From Bacillota bacterium (GTDB taxonomy: Bacteria; Bacillota; Desulfotomaculia; Desulfotomaculales; Desulfallaceae): a stretch of 64,000 bases of DNA. The translations under genes and the position numbers were made by a program. How positions within the stretch are numbered: position 1 is the first letter of the stretch; each line of letters starts with the position of its first letter. Below, piece by piece: positions 1 to 8,451 of this stretch. Below the pieces are notes generated by a model. That model worked only from the letters and a program-made list of their open reading frames with translations. It ran no database searches and had not been told where the DNA came from. The stretch is from positions 1-64,000 of the forward strand of contig JAEXOR010000028.1 of the NCBI GenBank assembly GCA_023439185.1, written 5' to 3'.

Positions 1-36
1 CCGCGCCTTAACACAGGCGCGCGGACTGATGGTATT

Positions 37-2067
37 TTAACGTTTAAGGTTTAACAGTTCTTCCAGCATGGTGTCCGAAACGGTGATAATCCTGGAATTT
101 GCCTGATAGCCCCGCTGGGTAACGATCATGTTGCTGAATTCATCGGTCAGGTCGACATTGGACATTTCCACGTATCCCGAGTCGATGGTGCTTTCCGTGT
201 CATTTACAGGCAGTCCCGAGGTGGCCGCGTTGCTTTCGTAAATATTGGTGCCGACCTTGATTAACCCCTCCGGATTTGAGAAGGTAACGAGCCTGATTAC
301 GTTATCCGGTTCCTGGCCGGGGATCTCGGGTTGCGTACTGGCAATACCATATGCTGAGGTGGTGCCGCCGACAAAATCCGCGGCGTTGGTTCCGCCGATC
401 ACTATGGAAGGCCTGTTGCCGATGCCGGCGGTATCTTTAGTGTTTATTACCAGGTGATCGACGGACCAGGTAAAATCAACCTTGTCGGAACCGATTTTAT
501 TATCGATTAAATTGTTTAACGCTGCGGCCAGCGCGTCACCGTTGGTGATACTGCCCAGTCCGGCCGCTTGTTTTTCGGATAAGGAAAAACTGTAGACTGT
601 TCCGTTATAGTTAATGGTGATATCTTTGCTGGTCCAATCGATGTTGGAGCTGGTGGCCGCGGAGCCGGTACCGATAAAATCAGCGATGTCCGTCCCGCCA
701 AGAGTAACAGTTTTACCGGGATCCGCGGGATTGGGACTGAATACCAGGTGATCGGTATCCCAGGTGACGGTTACATTGGCTTCCCCTTCTAAAGTGCCTG
801 CAGTTGTGGGGTCATCGCCGGCCATGACGTTGAGGAGAGCCTGTATTTTTTGAGCCAAGTCCTTGCCGCTGGTAACATTATTAAAATTTGTTAAATCAGC
901 ATAACCCCAATCGCTATAGTCCGCCTTTAATACCACATCTGTCCAGCCGGAACCTGTATCAATTCTAAAGGCTCTTCCGGTCCAATTTTGCGCCACCACG
1001 GCGCTGCCGGGCTTGGTTTCTATTGAGTCTCCCATGTACCAGGCTACGTCGGCGCCGCCAATTGTCAGTGACGGTGTGATAGGATTGGTACCACCGCTAT
1101 TTAATTGGTCGGGGTTGGTGATGGTTTCAAATACCAGCCCTCCGTAAGGTTCTGAATTATAAGATACACGAACCCTCTTATCTGTTGGGTCTAAAGACAA
1201 TTCGCCTTGTATTTTAGTGTTTATGGCATTCTCAAGTTTGGCTGCTAAACTACCCCAACTATTGATGCCTGTCAGGTCAATTGTGTCAATAGTTGTATCA
1301 AAATCTACTGGTGTACCCGTACCATCCCCATACTCAAGCGTTAGTTGATAGCCGGTCATATCAAACGGCACGGTGATGCCTATCGGCGCCACCCCGTTCC
1401 CGTTGCCTGTTACCTTTGCTTCTACAGGCGCCGTGGCCGGTACAATGGCATCACCGGAAAATGAACCGGTCGCGCTGGCTACCGGATACAGTTCACCTAT
1501 ACTTCCCCCGATTAATTGGGCTTCCGTGACAGACGTCGGCGCGGGAATGGTTATGGGTGTGGATGTAAACTGCAACGGCTCGCCGTTGGTGTTGGTGCCG
1601 GTGATAGAGCCGTTGGGGCCGATGCTGATGGTTGCTACCGGGCCGTTGAAAACCCTGATGTCGCCCACGGAGGATTGAATCCTTAAACCGTCGCTGTTAA
1701 CCAGGTAGCCTTCATTATCCAGGAAAAGAGCTCCCGCCCTGGTATAATACTCAGCGTCGGTTTGAACATCCTTGACAACAAGGAAACCGTTGCCGTTAAT
1801 AGCTAAGTCCAAAGATCTGCCTGTACTTTGAGTGGGTCCCTGGGTAAAGTCGTTGTAAATGCTGCCCACCGACATGCCGGTACCGATTTGCGACGGGTTT
1901 CTGCCATTGCCGCCGGAGCGGATGGTCTGGGATAAAGCGTCCTGAAAATTGGCGGCGCCCGCCTTATAGCCGGTGGTATTGACGTTGGATATATTGTTGC
2001 CCACCACGTCCATGCGGATTTGGTGGTTTTTTAAACCGGACACTCCGGAATATAGAGAACGAATCAT
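37..2067 (-). CDS. flgE: Flagellar hook protein FlgE, long form with inserted repeats
   Basis: This is an extracellular hook/rod-type subunit of 676 residues. The N-terminus (MIRSLYSGVSG...NNISNVNTTGYK) and the C-terminus (SNVDLTDEFSNMIVTQRGYQANSRI) are the paired coiled-coil ends of the FlgE/FlgF/FlgG family. Classic Gram-positive hook proteins have about 260 residues, so roughly 400 residues are inserted in the middle. The insert holds three degenerate modules of about 100 residues (roughly 237-345, 362-468 and 480-569). Each has a helix with a pattern like LAxxLxxxIN, a strand such as VTWDTDHLVF and an ending like IGGTDIADFIG. The ATG follows GGAGGCCATAAACC. It is the last complete gene of the operon in the window. 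Naming it hook rather than distal rod is inference, because a shorter paralogue lies just upstream. Confidence 0.88.
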   Translation of the reverse strand: MIRSLYSGVSGLKNHQIRMDVVGNNISNVNTTGYKAGAANFQDALSQTIRSGGNGRNPSQIGTGMSVGSIYNDFTQGPTQSTGRSLDLAINGNGFLVVKDVQTDAEYYTRAGALFLDNEGYLVNSDGLRIQSSVGDIRVFNGPVATISIGPNGSITGTNTNGEPLQFTSTPITIPAPTSVTEAQLIGGSIGELYPVASATGSFSGDAIVPATAPVEAKVTGNGNGVAPIGITVPFDMTGYQLTLEYGDGTGTPVDFDTTIDTIDLTGINSWGSLAAKLENAINTKIQGELSLDPTDKRVRVSYNSEPYGGLVFETITNPDQLNSGGTNPITPSLTIGGADVAWYMGDSIETKPGSAVVAQNWTGRAFRIDTGSGWTDVVLKADYSDWGYADLTNFNNVTSGKDLAQKIQALLNVMAGDDPTTAGTLEGEANVTVTWDTDHLVFSPNPADPGKTVTLGGTDIADFIGTGSAATSSNIDWTSKDITINYNGTVYSFSLSEKQAAGLGSITNGDALAAALNNLIDNKIGSDKVDFTWSVDHLVINTKDTAGIGNRPSIVIGGTNAADFVGGTTSAYGIASTQPEIPGQEPDNVIRLVTFSNPEGLIKVGTNIYESNAATSGLPVNDTESTIDSGYVEMSNVDLTDEFSNMIVTQRGYQANSRIITVSDTMLEELLNLKR

Positions 2068-2103
2068 GGTTTATGGCCTCCTTACTTGATCTATCAAAAG
2101 TCT

Positions 2104-2874
2104 TTAGCGTTTTAGCTGAATAATTTCCTGCAGCACTTCATCCGCAGTGGTAAAAACCCTGGCGTTGGCCTGGTAGCCCCTTTGGGTGGCGATAAGGTTG
2201 GCCAGTTCGTCTGTTAAATCAATGTTGGACATTTCCAGAAAACCGGAATGGATTTTGCCGAATCCTTCGGGCGCGTCTCCATTGGATGTCCGTTCGCCTG
2301 TGTTGTTGCTTTCCATAAACAGGTTATCTCCCGACCTGTTCAGACCGGCCGGGTTGGTAAAGTTAAACAGGCCGATTGTGCCCAGTATGTCGCCGTCCAG
2401 GTATATCTCGCCGGTTTCGGTAATCATGATGTTGTCCGGCGATTGGCCCTCGTCCAATGCGATGACGATTGGTTCTTCGTCGGCGTCAACCACGTTAAGG
2501 CCGGCGGAGTTGACCAGGTTTCCCTCGCTGTCAATGAAAAATGAACCGTCCCTGGTAAATTTCAGGATGCCGTTATTGTCCAATACGCCGAAAAAACCCT
2601 GTCCCGCAATGGCGAAGTCAAATAATCTGCCTGTGGGCTGCAGCGGGCCCTGATTGAAGTTGCCGGAAATACTGCCTACACTTACGCCGGTGCCTACCTG
2701 GTATCCGCCGGTATTGTCGGCGGCCCCCATAGCCTGGTACAGGGTGTCCTGGAAATTGGCCCGGCCGGTTTTGTAACCGGTGGTGTTCACGTTGGATATG
2801 TTATTGCCTATTACGTCCATGCGTATCTGGTGGTTGCGCATTCCGGATACGCCGGAATACATGGACCGGATCAT
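2104..2874 (-). CDS. Flagellar hook/basal-body protein (FlgE/FlgG family), short form
   Basis: The product has 256 residues and belongs to the FlgE/FlgF/FlgG axial family. It opens with MIRSMYSGVSGMRNHQIRMD and closes with the family pattern SNIDLTDELANLIATQRGYQANARV. Its length equals that of the ordinary Bacillus-type hook protein, so it could be the real hook subunit or a distal-rod subunit, while the 676-residue gene downstream is an elaborated copy. The start was set at 2874 because AGGAGGTTTAACA sits directly before that ATG; an in-frame ATG eight codons upstream has no ribosome binding site. The two genes share long identical stretches at both ends, which indicates gene duplication. 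Confidence 0.85.
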   Translation of the reverse strand: MIRSMYSGVSGMRNHQIRMDVIGNNISNVNTTGYKTGRANFQDTLYQAMGAADNTGGYQVGTGVSVGSISGNFNQGPLQPTGRLFDFAIAGQGFFGVLDNNGILKFTRDGSFFIDSEGNLVNSAGLNVVDADEEPIVIALDEGQSPDNIMITETGEIYLDGDILGTIGLFNFTNPAGLNRSGDNLFMESNNTGERTSNGDAPEGFGKIHSGFLEMSNIDLTDELANLIATQRGYQANARVFTTADEVLQEIIQLKR

Positions 2875-2981
2875 TGTTAAACCTCCTGTAAGGTGCATGT
2901 TAAACCACTTAAACCCGCGTTTTTCGGTCTCGGGCCGCCTTGATCGTTCGGCGCCCCGCAGCCTCCCGGAGGTCCGGCTGC

Positions 2982-3374
2982 TTACTTGGTGATTACCGCG
3001 CTGTCTATATTGGTAAAAACATGCTCCCGCATTGATTGTTCGTCCAGGGCGGATACCACGGTGCGATTCTTAACGCTGACGATGAAAGCCAGTTCGCCGT
3101 GAATCAGCAGGGAATTGTTGGCGCCTTTGGCCTCCGCTCTGTTTATGGCATCTTGTATTTTATGCCAGTCTTCGCTGACCAGGTTGATGTTTCTTTCCTG
3201 CATCCGCTTTTGGGCGTGGGCGGATACTTTTATCTGGCCGGTATTGGCCAGTTCCCTGAACAAAACATCTTGGAAACTGCCTGCTTTGCTGCCGGTCAAA
3301 GGCTGACCGCCCGGGCTGTTTTTCCGGACCAGCGGTTCGGGACTGACCTGCACCCCCCTGATGTTCAATGCCAC
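2982..3374 (-). CDS. TIGR02530-family flagellar operon protein
   Basis: This 130-residue soluble protein lies between flgD and the hook genes, the position held by the TIGR02530 'flagellar operon protein' family in Clostridia and Bacilli. Visible features are the helix-rich motif ISAHAQKRMQERNI-like segment (KVSAHAQKRMQERNINL, residues about 48-64) and a C-terminal beta-rich part (HGELAFIVSVKNRTVVSAL). Its molecular role is not established; position suggests hook assembly. The start is either GTG at 3374, which abuts AGGTGA, or TTG at 3368, which has better spacing. Both give nearly the same protein. Confidence 0.78.
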   Translation of the reverse strand: MALNIRGVQVSPEPLVRKNSPGGQPLTGSKAGSFQDVLFRELANTGQIKVSAHAQKRMQERNINLVSEDWHKIQDAINRAEAKGANNSLLIHGELAFIVSVKNRTVVSALDEQSMREHVFTNIDSAVITK

Positions 3375-3378
3375 TCAC

Positions 3379-4068
3379 CTACCCTTCGTCGTTTCCTGGT
3401 TCATCCGGGTCTGTAGGGTCTGTAGGATCTGTGGGATCTGTGGGTTCTGCCGGCTCTTCGGGTACGCCGTGCAGCTTGATGATCTGCCCGATGTTGTAAT
3501 CCGTGCCGTCCACCCGGACGGAAACGCCGCCATTTTGCATTAGCACTTTTTCCACCACGCCGGTTATTTCGTCAGTGCCGTTCTGAACTGTCACCTGTTG
3601 GCCTACCAGGGCCAGATACGGTAAGAGCGAAGTGTCGTTTATGCTGGTGATGTTAATCACCTGGTCCAGGGTATAGCCTTCGCCGTTAAAAGCGCCGGCA
3701 AAGTAAAAGTAAGGCTTGCTGTCACTGCCAAAAGCCACGCCGCCCACCCGGCCGGTAATGATCTCATCCCCATTGACCAGGGATACCTGCTGGTTGATCA
3801 GTTGGAAGTACCGGGCCATTTCATACCCGGCGGCCATTTTGTCCATGCTTTGACTCATATTGTAGATCTGCTCCATGGACGCCATTTGAGTCAACTGGCT
3901 GATGAATGTTTCGCTGTCCTGGGGTTGCATGGGGTTTTGATATTTCATCTGGGCCACCAGTATTTTCAGAAAAGCTTCGGGATCCGCCAGACTTTGTTGT
4001 TCCTTGACGGTTTCGTTTTTATCCGGCAGGTAATAATTATTACTGCTGCCGCTGATTGCCTCGGTCAT
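3379..4068 (-). CDS. flgD: Flagellar hook capping protein FlgD
   Basis: FlgD forms the temporary scaffold cap on the growing hook. The 229-residue product carries the family hallmark near residues 30-65 (LADPEAFLKILVAQMKYQNPMQPQDSETFISQLTQMASMEQI region) followed by the Tudor/Fn3-like body. The start was placed at 4068, directly after AGGAGGTGCGGC; an upstream in-frame codon at 4092 would run into fliK. The C-terminus is unusual: it ends in an acidic tail of repeated P-T-D tripeptide-like units, encoded by short direct repeats at about 3403-3450. The tail is probably disordered. Confidence 0.9.
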   Translation of the reverse strand: MTEAISGSSNNYYLPDKNETVKEQQSLADPEAFLKILVAQMKYQNPMQPQDSETFISQLTQMASMEQIYNMSQSMDKMAAGYEMARYFQLINQQVSLVNGDEIITGRVGGVAFGSDSKPYFYFAGAFNGEGYTLDQVINITSINDTSLLPYLALVGQQVTVQNGTDEITGVVEKVLMQNGGVSVRVDGTDYNIGQIIKLHGVPEEPAEPTDPTDPTDPTDPDEPGNDEG

Positions 4069-4084
4069 GCCGCACCTCCTTTCT

Positions 4085-5848
4085 TCATACAAAATGATTT
4101 ACGCGGTACCGGTTTGCTGTTTTAGGCGGTTCAGTAAACGGTTCGGAGGCTGTTTCTTCTTTTTCGTTGCGTTCGTCACCTGATTGCCGGTGAGGACTGT
4201 CAAACCGTTGTTCACGGTTTGGTTCCTGCGCCCAGCGTCCCTGGTCGTCTCCGGTGGTCACCGTGGACTGTTGCAGATTAAGGTTGTGGGCGGTCAGGGC
4301 TTCCCTCAATTGCCCCAGAGAACTTTCAATAGCCTGCCGGACGCTTTCGGTGGCGGCGTGAAAATGAGTTGACACGTTGCCGTCCTTGTAAACCAGCTTG
4401 ATGACTACTTCGCCCAGGCTTTCGGGCTGCAGCTGCAGCCGGACGTGGGTACGTCCATGACCGTCTCTGGCGACCTGTCCCCGGATGGCTTCCGCCAGTT
4501 GCATAAACAGAAACGGTTGATCGCTGCCGCGTACTGCCGGCGGCGCTTCCGCACCTGTGGTTTTGGCGGCTGTCGCCATTGGATCAATATTGTTTGCGGC
4601 AATCTGCGTCAGATCATTCCGGAGCGTGTTGTTAGGTATTTCGATTACTGTTTTCACATTGGATGGGCCGGTTACCTCGCCTTGACCGGTTGCGACGGTT
4701 GTCGCCGCGTTTGAAACGGTATTTTGCGCCAAATGCACTTGTTCAACGTAGCTTGCTACAGTACCGGGACTTGATTCGGCTTTTCCTGACAACGATTGTG
4801 ATGGCAACGCATGGTCCGGCATTTTGGCCACCTGGTTGTTAATCGCCTCCCGTGTAAACACGATTGGTTGTTCCGCCTGCTGATTTACAGTACTCTGCGC
4901 GGTGACCGGCTTTTGCTCCGGCATCGTGTTTTGCTGTGCAAGCTCCGGTGTCTGCCGCATGGCGTTCCGGACTAAAACCCGTGCCGACTGGGCAACTTCT
5001 TTGGCCATGTAACCTGCGGCAGCCGGCTGTTCAGACGGCATTATGCTTTGTTGCGCAAGCTCCAGTGTTTGCCGCATGCCGTCCCGGGCTAAAACCTGCG
5101 CCGGTTGGGTAGTTTCTTTTGCGGTATTATCCCCCATAGGCACCGGTTTTTGCTCCGGCATCGCGTTTTGCTGCGCAAACTCCGGTGTTTGCCGCAGGCC
5201 GTCCCGGCTCGGAAGCTGCGCCGATTGGTCAATTGATTTTTCAGCCGGCATTATATTTTGTTGCAGCTGGTTTAGCGTTTGCTGTACGTTATCCCGGCTT
5301 AAGAACTGAAGTAATTGTCGTGCTTGTTCCTGATTGAGAATTAACCGGCCCGGCAACTTCGGAAGACTGTAATTGTCCGCTGTTTTTGCATCGGCATATT
5401 CTTGCGGCCGGAAATGCTGTGCAACCATTTCGTCAATGAAAATGCGCGCATAAATGCTTAAATAGTTATCGCTTAAAAGGTTATTCGTCAGCCCGGATTC
5501 TTCCCGTGGTATACCGCCCGGTAACACGGCCAGCAGTTCGTAAAGCGCAGCTTCAGAGAATGTAGAATCTTCACCGGCGTGATACCGGTTTACCTCGTTG
5601 TCTTCGGTGAGCGGGAATAACTCATCAAGCTGACCGGCCGGCAGATTAACTATAAAACCCGGCCTTTTCCCATTGCCGGAGTTGCTGTATTCCATACTTG
5701 CGGCTTTAAGATTACTGCCGGTAAACAACAACTGCAGGATGGACATGAAATCCATCTCCTGCCCGGCTACGCCCTTTGTCGCCGGTGTAGCGGGACTTCC
5801 GCTGGACTGCATCGGTTGCGCGGCCTGTATTAAACCCGGTATTTGCAT
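4085..5848 (-). CDS. fliK: Flagellar hook-length control protein FliK
   Basis: FliK measures hook length and switches export specificity through FlhB. The C-terminal part (about residues 450-545) has the Flg_hook domain signature RGHVRLQLQPESLGEVVIKL-like (THVRLQLQPESLGEVVIKL), followed by a segment rich in Q and L. The 587-residue protein is at the long end for Firmicutes. Residues about 181-328 consist of four imperfect tandem repeats of 30-40 residues with the core R(D/N)xxxQTxxxxQQxxMPxxxP. The ATG follows AAGGAGGTGAACTAGA. The position between fliJ and flgD is canonical. Repeat number could alter the ruler length (inference). Confidence 0.88.
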   Translation of the reverse strand: MQIPGLIQAAQPMQSSGSPATPATKGVAGQEMDFMSILQLLFTGSNLKAASMEYSNSGNGKRPGFIVNLPAGQLDELFPLTEDNEVNRYHAGEDSTFSEAALYELLAVLPGGIPREESGLTNNLLSDNYLSIYARIFIDEMVAQHFRPQEYADAKTADNYSLPKLPGRLILNQEQARQLLQFLSRDNVQQTLNQLQQNIMPAEKSIDQSAQLPSRDGLRQTPEFAQQNAMPEQKPVPMGDNTAKETTQPAQVLARDGMRQTLELAQQSIMPSEQPAAAGYMAKEVAQSARVLVRNAMRQTPELAQQNTMPEQKPVTAQSTVNQQAEQPIVFTREAINNQVAKMPDHALPSQSLSGKAESSPGTVASYVEQVHLAQNTVSNAATTVATGQGEVTGPSNVKTVIEIPNNTLRNDLTQIAANNIDPMATAAKTTGAEAPPAVRGSDQPFLFMQLAEAIRGQVARDGHGRTHVRLQLQPESLGEVVIKLVYKDGNVSTHFHAATESVRQAIESSLGQLREALTAHNLNLQQSTVTTGDDQGRWAQEPNREQRFDSPHRQSGDERNEKEETASEPFTEPPKTANRYRVNHFV

Positions 5849-5924
5849 TCTAGTTCACCTCCTTTCGTCAATATGAGATCCAGTATTTATTTATTAACTG
5901 TCCGCACTTGGCGGACATAGCTTA

Positions 5925-6353
5925 TTATTTGGAGGTCATATTGTACATTGACACGGCTATCTCGTCGGTTTCCTTTTGTTCTACGGTCGAAACGGTTTGG
6001 TTATAGATGTTAAGCTCTTTTTCCCGTAGTTTCTCCAGCACCGAGCGGTTCTGCATGGCTTTGACCAGGCTCGCGCGGCATTTCTCCAGTTTCTTTTCAG
6101 ATCTGTGCAGCGCCGTCTCACGTCTTTTAATTTCTTCCGTCATATAACTGCAAAAAGCGGTTCGGTTGAACATGTCGAATGGGTCAAGAGCCTGGACTTC
6201 CCGCACGTCGGCCAACCTGTCCCGGGCGTCGCACAGATATTCGCTATTACGCCGGTATTCGTCCTGGGCTCCGGCGTGCCGGACGGCGGCCTGTTCTTCA
6301 ATGATTTCCCGGTGTTTCAAGACCGGTTCGAGGCGGAAATCAAATTTGCGCAT
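5925..6353 (-). CDS. fliJ: Flagellar export chaperone FliJ
   Basis: This is a small (142 residues), highly charged, almost wholly helical coiled-coil protein placed directly after fliI, as expected for FliJ. FliJ is the central stalk of the FliI ATPase ring in the flagellar type III export apparatus. The start MRKFDFRLEPVLKHREIIEEQ matches the common FliJ opening (FxLexVLxxRe). It lies 6 bp from fliI, so the genes are co-transcribed and probably translationally linked. Sequence conservation in this family is low; the call rests on the N-terminal pattern plus position. Confidence 0.86.
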   Translation of the reverse strand: MRKFDFRLEPVLKHREIIEEQAAVRHAGAQDEYRRNSEYLCDARDRLADVREVQALDPFDMFNRTAFCSYMTEEIKRRETALHRSEKKLEKCRASLVKAMQNRSVLEKLREKELNIYNQTVSTVEQKETDEIAVSMYNMTSK

Positions 6354-6359
6354 TTAGGA

Positions 6360-7682
6360 TCACTCCTGCATTGTTATCAAGTTGCCGACGGTATTGTTAA
6401 ACTCGGTTTTTTCATTAACTCCCTGGCGCAAAAATGCGGTAATGCGGTTATGGTACTTGATTGCCGCGTCAATTTCGGGATTGGAGCCCCGGGAATACGC
6501 GCCCACGTTGATCAGATCCTCAGCCTGCTTGTAAGTGGCCAGCAAGTGGCGCAACCGCGCCGCCGCTTGACTATGTTCTCCGGATACCAGGTCCGGCATG
6601 AGCCGGCTGACGCTGTGCAAAACATCAATGGCCGGGTAGTGGCTTCGGGAAGCCAGTTCCCGGGACAGCACGATGTGGCCGTCCAAAATACCCCGCACCG
6701 TATCCGCCACCGGCTCGTTCATATCGTCCGCCTCCACCAGCACGGTATAGAAAGCGGTGATGGAACCGGTCCGTGATGTGCCGGAGCGTTCCAGCACCCG
6801 GGGCAGCAGGCTGAAAACCGAAGGCGTGTAACCCCGGGTGGTGGGCGGTTCTCCGATGGCCAGGCCAATTTCACGCTGCGACATGGCAAACCGGGTAACG
6901 GAATCCATAAAGAGCAGCACGTTTTTGCCCCGGTCCCGGAAGTATTCCGCTATGGCGCTGGCCACCAAAGCTCCTTTAATCCGGATTAGCGCCGGCTGAT
7001 CCGAAGTGGCGGCCACCACCACTGAACGGGACAGCCCCTGGGGACCCAGGTCGTTTTCTATAAAATCAAGCACCTCGCGGCCCCGTTCGCCAATCAGGGC
7101 GATGACGTTCAGGTCGGCGCTGCAGAACCGGGCAATCATGCCCAGCAAGGTGCTTTTTCCCACCCCGCTGCCCGCGAATATACCGATACGCTGGCCCTGG
7201 CCGCAGGTTAACAGGGCGTCGATGGTCTTAATGCCGGTTGTTAAAACGTCTTTAATGCGTTTTCTGGACAACGGCTCCGGAGGGGCGTTGTTAACCGGGT
7301 ATTCGCCGGTGACTTTAAGGCCGCGGCCGTCCATGGGCCTGCCCAGTCCGTCCAGTACCCGGCCCAGCAGCTCGTCCCCCACCGGTACGGTGAGAGCCCC
7401 ACCCCTCGGGACCACCTGGCATCCCGGGCAGATACCGCTCAGTTCACCCAGCGGCATCAGCAGCGAGGAGTGATCCTGAAAGCCCACCACCTCCGCTTGA
7501 ACAGGTTCTTTTTGGCCCGGCACGTAAATATCGCATACTTCATTGACCCCGGCGGAAATCCCCTTCACCTCCACGGTCAATCCGATTACCTTGGTGACCT
7601 TGCCGGTGGAGCGAATTACCCTGGTGCGCCGGACCTTCTCCCGCCAGTTGTTGATTTCCAGGCTTAAATCCCCGGTATGCAT
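6360..7682 (-). CDS. fliI: Flagellum-specific ATP synthase FliI
   Basis: FliI is the F1-beta-like ATPase of the flagellar export machine, acting at the cytoplasmic face of the basal body. The 440-residue sequence shows the N-terminal beta-barrel, Walker A GSGVGKST at residues 171-178, the LIGERGREV segment, Walker B LLFMDSVTRFA and the C-terminal helical domain. Length is normal for the family. It is packed 1 bp after fliH and 6 bp before fliJ. A GTP-binding or F-type ATPase identity is excluded by the export-ATPase sequence RSHYPAIDVLHSVSRL and by the flagellar neighbours. Confidence 0.97.
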   Translation of the reverse strand: MHTGDLSLEINNWREKVRRTRVIRSTGKVTKVIGLTVEVKGISAGVNEVCDIYVPGQKEPVQAEVVGFQDHSSLLMPLGELSGICPGCQVVPRGGALTVPVGDELLGRVLDGLGRPMDGRGLKVTGEYPVNNAPPEPLSRKRIKDVLTTGIKTIDALLTCGQGQRIGIFAGSGVGKSTLLGMIARFCSADLNVIALIGERGREVLDFIENDLGPQGLSRSVVVAATSDQPALIRIKGALVASAIAEYFRDRGKNVLLFMDSVTRFAMSQREIGLAIGEPPTTRGYTPSVFSLLPRVLERSGTSRTGSITAFYTVLVEADDMNEPVADTVRGILDGHIVLSRELASRSHYPAIDVLHSVSRLMPDLVSGEHSQAAARLRHLLATYKQAEDLINVGAYSRGSNPEIDAAIKYHNRITAFLRQGVNEKTEFNNTVGNLITMQE

Positions 7683-7683
7683 T

Positions 7684-8451
7684 TTACTCCGCCCCTTGCC
7701 TCAAAGAGGCCAGCAGGTTTCGCCACCGGTTGGACAGTTTGGCGTCAACTTTGCCGTACTCGTTTTCCAGTACGCAGCCGCCGGGCTCAATGGCCGGATC
7801 GGTCATAAACTGCAATTCGGCCCGGGGCGGCAGGAGGGTCATCAAACTGTCCCGCCCGGCCTGGCAAATATCCAGTTCCGTTGGGTTGACCCATAAAACC
7901 ACGTGTTCCCGGCTGCCCGCCAGTAAAATGGCTTCTTCGGCGATGCTGTGCACCACGTCGGGTTTTGTTTCCAGCTCTCTGGCGACGATTTTTTCCGCCA
8001 TTTCCACAGCCAGACTTAAAATGTCTTCTTTCAGCTCTGCAATTTTTTGTCTGCGCCGGTCTTCTGCCTGGACCAGTACATTTCTGGCTTCGGCTCTGAC
8101 GCTGTCAGCCTCTTTCCTGGCCGCCTCCATGGCGGAATGGTATCCCTGTTCATAGCCTTCCCGGGCAGCGGCCGTTTTTGTTTTTTCCGCCTCCGCGGCG
8201 GCTTGCCGCCGGGCTTCTTCCAGCATGGCGGCGGTCTGGGCGGTGGCCTGCTCCATAATGGCGCCGGCTTCATTTTTTGCCTGGGTAAGAATCGCCGCTG
8301 CCAATTCGCTATACTTTTCGTCTGCTTCTTCCCGCTGCTTGGTCAGCCGGGTTGTTTCAAAGGTGAATTCGGTTTTCAGGGCTAGGCTGTATTGCCCTTT
8401 TAGAACCCCGGCGCCTTCATACCTGCGGATTATTCTATGCAATGATGGCAT
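7684..8451 (-). CDS. fliH: Flagellar assembly protein FliH
   Basis: FliH is the peripheral stator/negative regulator of FliI. The 255-residue product has the expected N-terminal disordered part, a long alanine/glutamate-rich coiled coil (about residues 45-135) and a C-terminal V-ATPase-E-like domain (LSLAVEMAEKIVARELETKPDVV). The ATG follows GGAGGAGAAG. The 5' end overlaps the last 17 bases of fliG in another frame, a common arrangement for translational coupling in this operon. Confidence 0.92.
   Translation of the reverse strand: MPSLHRIIRRYEGAGVLKGQYSLALKTEFTFETTRLTKQREEADEKYSELAAAILTQAKNEAGAIMEQATAQTAAMLEEARRQAAAEAEKTKTAAAREGYEQGYHSAMEAARKEADSVRAEARNVLVQAEDRRRQKIAELKEDILSLAVEMAEKIVARELETKPDVVHSIAEEAILLAGSREHVVLWVNPTELDICQAGRDSLMTLLPPRAELQFMTDPAIEPGGCVLENEYGKVDAKLSNRWRNLLASLRQGAE

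Noticed and set aside
1373..1678. Long plus-strand frames opposite flgE and other flagellar genes
   Set aside because: They are antisense shadows of strongly conserved genes, without ribosome sites.
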